Of a DNA stretch of 64,000 nt, positions 54,404-61,025 are shown piece after piece. Location of the stretch: contig CALFPO010000026.1 in assembly GCA_937919165.1 (NCBI GenBank), positions 4,777 to 68,776 of the forward strand, given 5' to 3'. The position numbers were made by a program, and so were the translations under genes. Position 1 is the stretch's first letter. Every line of letters begins with the position of its first letter. This DNA is from an uncultured Bacillota bacterium. Lineage in GTDB: Bacteria > Bacillota_I > Bacilli_A > Erysipelotrichales > Erysipelotrichaceae. The notes below the pieces were generated by a model, which saw only the letters and a list, made by a program, of their open reading frames with translations, was not told the DNA's origin and made no database searches.

Positions 54404-54412
54404 TGATATAAT
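54404..54412 (+). promoter_or_regulatory. Extended -10 promoter for rmlA
   Basis: TGATATAAT, a perfect extended -10, starts 4 bases after the stop of the previous gene. A GCGAGGA ribosome site follows and the rmlA ATG is 22 bases from the -10. A TTGGCA at 54389-54394 is too close (12 bases) to be a normal -35. Confidence 0.55.
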
Positions 54413-54434
54413 TAAGAAAAGCGAGGAATAAGTT

Positions 54435-55319
54435 ATGAAGGGAATTATATTAGCAGGCGGTGCAGGTACAAGATTATATCCACTCACGATGGTAACTTCT
54501 AAGCAGCTTTTGCCTGTTTATGATAAACCAATGATCTACTATCCTTTGTCTACTTTGATGTTGGCGGGAATAAAGGATATCCTGATCATTTCTACACCAA
54601 CCGACACACCAAGATTCGAGTCGTTGCTTGGCGATGGAAAAGATTTTGGTGTAAAACTCAGCTACAAAGTACAGCCTTCTCCAGATGGATTAGCTCAGGC
54701 CTTCATTCTGGGAGAAGAATTCATTGGCGATGAAGCCTGTGCCATGATTCTTGGCGATAACATCTTCTATGGCAACGGATTCTCGAAGCAATTGAAAGAA
54801 GCTAAAGACAACGCTGAAGAAAACGGCAGAGCTACAATCTTTGGCTATAAGGTAAATGATCCTGAAAGATTCGGAATCGTTGAGTTCAACAAGAACGGAC
54901 GTGTAATTTCTGTTGAAGAGAAGCCTCAGAATCCTAAATCGAACTATTGCATAACTGGATTGTATTTCTATCCAAAAGGCGTTTCCAAGATGGCGAATGC
55001 TGTAAAGCCATCGGCTAGAGGTGAACTGGAAATCACAACCTTGAACGATATGTATCTGCAGAAGAAGAAGCTAGATTGCCAGCTTCTTGGCAGAGGCTTT
55101 GCATGGCTTGATACAGGAACCATGGATTCATTGGTAGAAGCAGCAAACTTTGTCCAGATGGCTTCCAAGCGCCAGAATATCGTAATCTCTGCACCTGAAG
55201 AGATTGCCTTCAAGAACAAATGGATAAGCAAGAAGCAGCTTATGAAGAGTGCGGAAAGATATGGCAAATCGCCATATGGTGCGCATCTTAAGCTGGTAGC
55301 TGAAGGAAAGGCTGAATAA
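54435..55319 (+). CDS. rmlA: Glucose-1-phosphate thymidylyltransferase
   Basis: This 294-residue protein is RmlA, which makes dTDP-glucose from glucose 1-phosphate and dTTP. It has [13 protein letters not shown] at the start, [27 protein letters not shown] and [11 protein letters not shown], all standard, and a normal length. It starts the dTDP-sugar set and serves both the rhamnose branch (rmlB, rmlC, rmlD) and the 3-amino-sugar branch (39196 and 40298). Its stop codon shares one base with the rmlC start. Confidence 0.97.
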   Translation: MKGIILAGGAGTRLYPLTMVTSKQLLPVYDKPMIYYPLSTLMLAGIKDILIISTPTDTPRFESLLGDGKDFGVKLSYKVQPSPDGLAQAFILGEEFIGDEACAMILGDNIFYGNGFSKQLKEAKDNAEENGRATIFGYKVNDPERFGIVEFNKNGRVISVEEKPQNPKSNYCITGLYFYPKGVSKMANAVKPSARGELEITTLNDMYLQKKKLDCQLLGRGFAWLDTGTMDSLVEAANFVQMASKRQNIVISAPEEIAFKNKWISKKQLMKSAERYGKSPYGAHLKLVAEGKAE

Positions 55320-55894
55320 TGAAGAAGATTGAAACTGAAATAGAAGGCGTCTATATCATCGAATCTGATTGCTTTGGCGACAACCGTGGATGGTTCATGG
55401 AAACCTATAACGAAGCCAAGTTCCATGAAATGGGAATCGATACAGTTTTCGTGCAAGACAACATGTCCTTCAGTGCCCAAAAGGGTACATTAAGAGGCAT
55501 GCATTATCAAAAGGACCCATATTCGCAGGCAAAGCTTGTAAGATGCACAAAAGGCTGTGTCATAGATGTTGTCGTTGATGTACGTAAAGGCTCGCCAACA
55601 TATGGCAAATGGACAAGCTGCGAATTGACTGGCGAGAACAAGAGAATGTTCTATATACCTAGAGGCATGGCTCATGGTTTCTTGACTGTGACTGATGATG
55701 TTGAATTCCAGTACAAATGCGATAACCTCTACAACAAGGAATCAGAAGGCGGATTCAAATATGATGATCCCGATATCAATATAGACTGGGGCACATTATT
55801 GAATGGCATAGAGCCAATATTGTCAGAAAAAGATAAGCTTGCACCAGCATTCAAGGAGTGTAACGCAAACTTTACTTATCAAGGAGTTAAATGA
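55319..55894 (+). CDS. rmlC: dTDP-4-dehydrorhamnose 3,5-epimerase
   Basis: This 191-residue cupin is RmlC, which epimerises dTDP-4-keto-6-deoxyglucose at C3 and C5. It has NRGWFMETYNEAKF, FVQDNMSFS, LRGMHYQ with the catalytic His, and the PRGMAHGFL segment. Length is normal. The gene is coupled to rmlA by a one-base overlap and to the lipoprotein gene by a 4-base overlap, so the phosphoesterase is translated along with the rhamnose genes. Confidence 0.96.
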   Translation: MKKIETEIEGVYIIESDCFGDNRGWFMETYNEAKFHEMGIDTVFVQDNMSFSAQKGTLRGMHYQKDPYSQAKLVRCTKGCVIDVVVDVRKGSPTYGKWTSCELTGENKRMFYIPRGMAHGFLTVTDDVEFQYKCDNLYNKESEGGFKYDDPDINIDWGTLLNGIEPILSEKDKLAPAFKECNANFTYQGVK

Positions 55895-56841
55895 AAAAAG
55901 TAACAAAATTTTTATTGATAGCTACATTGGCATTGAGCATGTTCGGTTGTAGCCATCAACAGGATCATGATATCTACATCCTTTTTACCAACGACATTCA
56001 TTGCAATGTCGAAGGCGAAATAGGCTTGGCAGGAGTCAAGTTCTTCAAGGACCAATATAAGAATTCACATACATATGTGACCTTGGTGGACTGCGGTGAC
56101 TCTGTCGAAGGCGAAAAGATAGGCAGATATCGCGAGGGTTATGAGATGTATATGCTTATGAATGATTGCGGATATGATATTGGAGTTCTTGGCAATCAGG
56201 ATTTTGTGTACGGTATCGATGCAACCAAGGCGCTGATTGAACAGGCCAATTTCGACATTGTCGGATGCAATTACAAGTATATCGGCACAAACACCGATAA
56301 GCTTAGCGGCATAAAGCCATATGTAATCAAGAAATATGGACATACAAAGGTTGCATTCATCGGAGTCATGACACCCGATACGCTCACTGAAGGCAAACCT
56401 TCCTATACTGCCTTGACTGAAGATGGCCAGCTGGCCTATAGCTTCTATCAAGACAATGAAGGTCAGGACCTTTATGATCAGGTTCAAAGAACCGTCGATA
56501 AGGTACGCAGCAAGGTCGATTGGGTCATTGTCATATCGCACCTAGGAATTGAACAGAAATCGCAGCCATATACATCTGTAGAATTGATTGAGCATACAAA
56601 TGGCATTGATGGCTTGATAGATGCCCATTCCCATACAGTGAATTACGGAACGCCGGTCTTGAACAAGGACGGAGATCAGGTGGCAACCGCATCTACCGGT
56701 AAGGATCTGCAGTATATCGGCGAAATGATTTTGAAGAAGGATCATACATTCCAGACCATGTTGTATGAGCATGTTGACGGCAAGGACCCTTTTATCGAAG
56801 CTGAAATAGAAGAGATAAATGAGGAACTAAAGAATCACTAG
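55891..56841 (+). CDS. Lipoprotein of the 5'-nucleotidase/metallophosphoesterase family with an altered active site
   Basis: This 316-residue protein has a lipoprotein signal peptide with the lipid-attachment Cys20 in SMFGC. The metallophosphoesterase domain shows TNDIH (33-37), DCGDS (67-71), VISHLG and DAHSHT. The motif that is GNH(E/D) in active 5'-nucleotidases reads GNQD at 101-104, so the catalytic His is Gln. The C-terminal nucleotide-binding domain of full-length enzymes is absent. It may have a changed activity or act as a binding protein at the outer membrane face. It lies between rmlC and rmlB and ends at a terminator. The start has an AAGGAG site. Confidence 0.85.
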   Translation: MKKVTKFLLIATLALSMFGCSHQQDHDIYILFTNDIHCNVEGEIGLAGVKFFKDQYKNSHTYVTLVDCGDSVEGEKIGRYREGYEMYMLMNDCGYDIGVLGNQDFVYGIDATKALIEQANFDIVGCNYKYIGTNTDKLSGIKPYVIKKYGHTKVAFIGVMTPDTLTEGKPSYTALTEDGQLAYSFYQDNEGQDLYDQVQRTVDKVRSKVDWVIVISHLGIEQKSQPYTSVELIEHTNGIDGLIDAHSHTVNYGTPVLNKDGDQVATASTGKDLQYIGEMILKKDHTFQTMLYEHVDGKDPFIEAEIEEINEELKNH

Positions 56842-56862
56842 AGGTAGAGATACCTCTTTTTA
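56840..56862 (+). terminator. Rho-independent terminator
   Basis: A perfect 7-base stem (AGAGGTA at 56840-56846 pairing with TACCTCT at 56851-56857) closes a GAGA tetraloop and is followed by a T-run. The stem begins in the stop codon of the lipoprotein gene. It would end or weaken the transcript from rmlA and rmlC; a promoter for rmlB follows at once. Confidence 0.82.
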
Positions 56863-56864
56863 TT

Positions 56865-56873
56865 TGGTAAAAT
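56865..56873 (+). promoter_or_regulatory. Extended -10 promoter for rmlB
   Basis: TGGTAAAAT is an extended -10 with one mismatch, directly after the terminator T-run. A GGAGGA ribosome site at 56891-56896 serves the rmlB ATG at 56908. No -35 is seen, since the terminator stem occupies that place. Confidence 0.5.
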
Positions 56874-56907
56874 AGTTTATGTATCCAAACGGAGGAATTT
56901 TTTTGTT

Positions 56908-57927
56908 ATGAAAATATTAGTTACAGGCGCTGCAGGATTCATCGGTTCCAACTTCGTATACTATGAATTAGATAAACATCCAGAAGATCAGATTGTCGCA
57001 TTAGATCTTTTGACATATGCAGGAAATCTGAAGAATCTTGATGGTTGCAAAGACAATCCAAACTTCAAGTTTGTGAAGATGGATATCAGGGATAGAGAGA
57101 ATATCAATAAGCTATTTGAAGAAGAGAAGTTTGATATCGTTGTCAATTTTGCGGCTGAGTCGCACGTCGATAGATCGATTGAAGACCCTGAAGTATTCTT
57201 GAGGACAAACATCATCGGTACAGAAGTATTGATGGATGCCTCATTGAAATATGGCGTCAAGAGATATCATCAGGTAAGCACTGATGAGGTATATGGCGAT
57301 CTGCCATTAGAGGCTGTTGATTCATTCTTCACTGAAGATACACCTTTGCATACAAGCTCACCATACAGTGCATCAAAGGCATCTGCGGACTTGCTGGTAA
57401 TGGCATATCATAGAACTTTCGGTCTGAACATGTCTATCACTAGATGTTCAAACAACTATGGTCCTTATCAGTTCCCTGAGAAGATGATTCCGCTTATGAT
57501 CAACAACGCCAGACATGACAAGTCATTGCCTGTATATGGTGATGGCATGAATGTGAGAGATTGGCTCCATGTATATGACCATTGTGCCGGCATCGATCTG
57601 GTAATGAGAAATGGCGCCAATGGCGAAGTATTCAACATTGGTGGACATAACGAAAGACACAATATCGAAGTGGTTAAGACCATCCTTAAGGAACTTGGCA
57701 AGGGTGAGGATCTTATCACTTATGTAACAGATAGAAAAGGTCATGACCTAAGATATGCCATCGATCCTACAAAGATCGAGACAACATTAGGCTGGAAGCC
57801 TAAGTATAACTTTGAGACAGGCATCAGAGAGACTATCCAATGGTATATGGACCATCAGGAATGGATGGATGATGTTACTTCTGGCGACTACCTGAAGTAT
57901 TACGAGGAGATGTATTCCAACAGATAA
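56908..57927 (+). CDS. rmlB: dTDP-glucose 4,6-dehydratase
   Basis: This 339-residue protein is RmlB, which converts dTDP-glucose to dTDP-4-keto-6-deoxyglucose. It has VTGAAGFIGSNF at the start, AAESHVDRSI, STDEVYGDL and the YSASKA motif with the catalytic Tyr and Lys, then RCSNNYGPYQFPEK. Length is normal. Its product feeds both rhamnose synthesis and the 3-amino-sugar enzymes at 39196-40708. It has its own promoter and ribosome site, apart from rmlA and rmlC. Confidence 0.97.
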   Translation: MKILVTGAAGFIGSNFVYYELDKHPEDQIVALDLLTYAGNLKNLDGCKDNPNFKFVKMDIRDRENINKLFEEEKFDIVVNFAAESHVDRSIEDPEVFLRTNIIGTEVLMDASLKYGVKRYHQVSTDEVYGDLPLEAVDSFFTEDTPLHTSSPYSASKASADLLVMAYHRTFGLNMSITRCSNNYGPYQFPEKMIPLMINNARHDKSLPVYGDGMNVRDWLHVYDHCAGIDLVMRNGANGEVFNIGGHNERHNIEVVKTILKELGKGEDLITYVTDRKGHDLRYAIDPTKIETTLGWKPKYNFETGIRETIQWYMDHQEWMDDVTSGDYLKYYEEMYSNR

Positions 57928-57928
57928 T

Positions 57929-58804
57929 ATGAAAGTACTGGTTGTAGGAGCTAATGGTCAGCTGGGCAGAGATGTCTGCAATGAGCTGAGAAGCAGAGAT
58001 ATAGAAACAATAAGTGCTGATATCGTAGGTGATTGCACCTACTCTTTGGATTTCACGAATAAGGAAGAAACCCTTAAGCTTGTGAACGAAGCGAGACCTG
58101 ATGCCATCATGAACTGTGCCGCTTGGACAAGAGTAGACGATGCAGAAGACGAAGAGAACAAGCCAATGGTCTACAAGCTCAATGTGACTGGTGTCGAGAA
58201 TCTTGTGGAAGCTGCAAGATCAACTGATGCAAAGATGCTGCATATATCGACAGACTATGTTTTCAACGGAGAAGGAACTGAACCTTGGAAACCAGATGAC
58301 AAATGTTTTGGACCAGAGAACTATTATGGCGAAACAAAACTGTTAGGTGAAAGGGCTGCTGAAGCATATATCGAGAAATCGTATATCGTAAGGATTGCCT
58401 GGCTATTCGGCGGTCCTGTATCTTTCGTCAACACGATGCTGAAGGTTGGCAAGAACCATGATGAAGTAAGAGTTGTCAACGATCAGATAGGCACACCTAC
58501 CTATTCTAAGGATCTGGCAAGACTCCTTGTCGATATGATTCAAACCGATAGATATGGTTATTATCACGCTACAAATGAAGGCGGATATATCTCCTGGTAT
58601 GATTTCTGCAAGGAGATATATAGACAAGCTGATATGAATGTAAATGTTATTCCTGTAACGACTGCTGAATATGGCTTCAGCAAGGCTAAAAGGCCTTTCA
58701 ATAGCCGTCTAGATAAAAGCAAACTGTCTGACAATGGATTTGCGAGACTTCCTGATTGGCAAGATGCCTTAAGCAGATATCTGAAAGAGAAGAATGAACA
58801 ATAA
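57929..58804 (+). CDS. rmlD: dTDP-4-dehydrorhamnose reductase
   Basis: This 291-residue SDR is RmlD, which makes dTDP-L-rhamnose in the last step. It has VVGANGQLGRDV at the start, NCAAWTRVDDAE, STDYVFNG and the YGETKLLGE motif with the catalytic Tyr and Lys, then RIAWLFGG. It starts 1 base after rmlB and overlaps the next gene by 11 bases. It completes the rmlA, C, B, D set. Confidence 0.96.
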   Translation: MKVLVVGANGQLGRDVCNELRSRDIETISADIVGDCTYSLDFTNKEETLKLVNEARPDAIMNCAAWTRVDDAEDEENKPMVYKLNVTGVENLVEAARSTDAKMLHISTDYVFNGEGTEPWKPDDKCFGPENYYGETKLLGERAAEAYIEKSYIVRIAWLFGGPVSFVNTMLKVGKNHDEVRVVNDQIGTPTYSKDLARLLVDMIQTDRYGYYHATNEGGYISWYDFCKEIYRQADMNVNVIPVTTAEYGFSKAKRPFNSRLDKSKLSDNGFARLPDWQDALSRYLKEKNEQ

Positions 58805-60119
58805 GTACAACACAAAAGAAAATGCCAAGATTGCGTTAAGCATAGCCAATATTCTTGTATACGAGATAATCTTTTTGGCAATCGTCATGTTCTGCTACAA
58901 GGATTATTTCTTCTATTACAGCAATGGCTATGACATTTTCTTTGTGGTCTATCTTGCTTTATATCTTCTGTTTGGAAGACTGTTCAGCGCCTTTGAATTA
59001 GGTGAGACGACAACAACCGATCTGTTCCTGTCCCATTCATTGGCAGTGCTCTTCAGCAATTTCCTGATCTATCTTGTGCTGTCGTTATTGGCACTTAAGC
59101 TCATTCCGCTATGGCCAATCATACTGATGCAGCTGTTGGAGATGATGTTTGGGGCAGGATTGCTGCTGTTAGAGAACAGATACATTAGAAGAGTGTATCC
59201 GCCAATCAAGGCTATCGCCATTTATGGTGAAGAGCACTACAACTTGATAGGCAGATTGAATAACGTAAAAGATCTTTCTATCAGCATCGTCAAGACAATA
59301 GACATGAAAGATGTCGACTATAAGCATTTCGATGATCTGCTGGAAGGAATTAATGCCGTCATAACTCTTGATGTCCACCACAACAATAAGAAAAAGATCT
59401 TCAAGTCATGCTACGAAAGAAAGATTATGGTGTATGATGTTCCAAGCATTACAGATATGCTGCTGGCAAGTTCTAGCATCCTGCATATTGTCGATACGCC
59501 AATATTGAAGATAAACAAATTTGGTCCGTCACACATTGAAGCGATATTCAAGAGACTTATCGATATTGTTGGCTCATTGATATTATTGATTATTGCAAGC
59601 CCAATCATGATTCTTACGGCTTTAGCCATCAAGATTGAAGATGGTGGCGATGTCTTCTATGGACATACAAGACTTACGAAAGACAAGAAAGAATTCAAGA
59701 TTGTCAAGTTCAGATCCATGGTCATGAATGCTGAAAAGATGACAGGCGTTGTCTTGGCAAAGCAGAACGATAATCGCATTACTAAGGTCGGAAGCTTCAT
59801 CAGGAAGACAAGAATAGATGAACTTCCACAGCTTATCAATATCCTGACAGGCGATATGTCGTTTGTCGGACCAAGACCCGAAAGACCAGAGATATACAAA
59901 GAGATAACCAAGAAGATGCCGGAATTCGAGTATCGTCTTGTCGTCAAGGCTGGATTGACTGGCTACGCCCAGATATATGGCAAGTACAATACCTCGTTAA
60001 GAGATAAATTACTGTTGGATTTGTACTATATTGAGAATTACAGCCTAATCGATGACATTCGCTTGATACTGTTGACAATGAAGATTGTCTTCAAGCCAGA
60101 ATCGACAGAAGGTGTTTGA
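58794..60119 (+). CDS. WbaP/CpsE-like initiating phosphoglycosyl transferase
   Basis: This 441-residue protein is a large-type initiating sugar transferase. It has four or five N-terminal membrane spans, a Rossmann-like cytoplasmic domain, and a C-terminal catalytic domain with KFRSMV, TRIDELPQLINILTGDM (Asp-Glu pair), GPRPERPE and KAGLTGYAQIYGKY. Enzymes of this type transfer phospho-glucose or phospho-galactose to undecaprenyl phosphate. It overlaps rmlD by 11 bases. With the PglC-like enzyme at 26964, two glycans can be started from this locus. Confidence 0.93.
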   Translation: MNNKYNTKENAKIALSIANILVYEIIFLAIVMFCYKDYFFYYSNGYDIFFVVYLALYLLFGRLFSAFELGETTTTDLFLSHSLAVLFSNFLIYLVLSLLALKLIPLWPIILMQLLEMMFGAGLLLLENRYIRRVYPPIKAIAIYGEEHYNLIGRLNNVKDLSISIVKTIDMKDVDYKHFDDLLEGINAVITLDVHHNNKKKIFKSCYERKIMVYDVPSITDMLLASSSILHIVDTPILKINKFGPSHIEAIFKRLIDIVGSLILLIIASPIMILTALAIKIEDGGDVFYGHTRLTKDKKEFKIVKFRSMVMNAEKMTGVVLAKQNDNRITKVGSFIRKTRIDELPQLINILTGDMSFVGPRPERPEIYKEITKKMPEFEYRLVVKAGLTGYAQIYGKYNTSLRDKLLLDLYYIENYSLIDDIRLILLTMKIVFKPESTEGV

Positions 60120-60147
60120 TAGGCTATATGTGAAGTTGTGTGATTGT

Positions 60148-60176
60148 TTGAATTGCATAATTTAGGACTTTATAAT
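60148..60176 (+). promoter_or_regulatory. SigA-type promoter for the last two genes of the locus
   Basis: TTGAAT at 60148-60153 and TATAAT at 60171-60176 are separated by exactly 17 bases, the best full promoter in the window. It lies in the 81-base gap after the WbaP-like gene and drives the gene at 60201, probably with the LCP gene. The ribosome site is weak (AGAGATGG). Confidence 0.7.
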
Positions 60177-60200
60177 TATGAAAGATAGAGATGGTTTGTT

Positions 60201-61025
60201 ATGAGTGAAGAGATTGTAAAAAAGAGAATCATTAAGCCTCAAAGGGTTGTGAAAAAGAAGAAACCAAAGAAATCGTTCTTTGGTGATAAGAAAAGCAGAT
60301 GGTGGAAGCTGCTTCTTGTGTTGTTGCCATTCATTGCGGGAATCGGCTTTTTCGGTGTGATTATCTTTAGGGAAGCAAAGGGATTGCTTGATAGCTTAAA
60401 GAACAACACAACAGAGACCAAAGTTGATTACAACATCTCCTCAATGAACTATGTTCTTAGAGATACTGCTACAGAGTATCAGCAGGAGATATTCTCAGAA
60501 CTGAAAGATCTAGTTGAAGCCCATCCAAATTATGAAGAGGTCGACATTGAAGCCGTTTCATTGGTTGCCAAGAACTATGTTGCCGATTTCTATACTTTTA
60601 CCAATAAGCAGGGCCAATATGATGTGGGCGGAATGCATTATGTATATTCGCATAGTGATGAAAGAGAAAATATCTATCTTAAAGCAAGAGATGGTTTCTA
60701 TAAATACCTGAGCACATATGCCACAAAATACGGAGCAAAGAATTTGATTGAGGTTGAGAATGTAGAAGTGCTTTCCTGCACAAGATTGCCTGAAGCACAT
60801 ATCATCAACGAACATATCAGCTTTGTGTATGATGAGGCCAATGACGATTGGGTTGACTATCGTGAAGACGTTGAATACGGAGCATACAATGTTTCATGCT
60901 CGTGGACATATAAGGAAGGCTACCAGCCTAGTACGACGAAGTTCCCTACATCAATCAATCTTCTGATTATTGATCGTGGCGGAAGATACGAAATAGTTAA
61001 AGCAAGCGAGGGCTCTTTACGATGA
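60201..61025 (+). CDS. Single-span membrane protein of unknown function
   Basis: I do not recognise this 274-residue protein. It has a strongly basic cytoplasmic tail of about 35 residues (with QRVVKKKKPKK), one membrane span at about 36-58, and an external domain of about 215 residues rich in Tyr, Asp and Glu. It has a DVGGMHYVYSH segment and a late TSINLLIIDRGGRYEIVKA strand pair, which looks like a small alpha-plus-beta fold of the NTF2 or cystatin kind. It overlaps the LCP gene by 4 bases, and the LCP protein has a similar basic tail. A role as a partner of that ligase is likely but inferred. Confidence 0.75.
   Translation: MSEEIVKKRIIKPQRVVKKKKPKKSFFGDKKSRWWKLLLVLLPFIAGIGFFGVIIFREAKGLLDSLKNNTTETKVDYNISSMNYVLRDTATEYQQEIFSELKDLVEAHPNYEEVDIEAVSLVAKNYVADFYTFTNKQGQYDVGGMHYVYSHSDERENIYLKARDGFYKYLSTYATKYGAKNLIEVENVEVLSCTRLPEAHIINEHISFVYDEANDDWVDYREDVEYGAYNVSCSWTYKEGYQPSTTKFPTSINLLIIDRGGRYEIVKASEGSLR

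Noticed and set aside
60178..60204. An 8-codon leader frame before the gene at 60201, with an ATGA overlap like the one before rmlB
   Set aside because: Its ATG lies one base after the -10 element, so a transcript from that promoter would start downstream of it.
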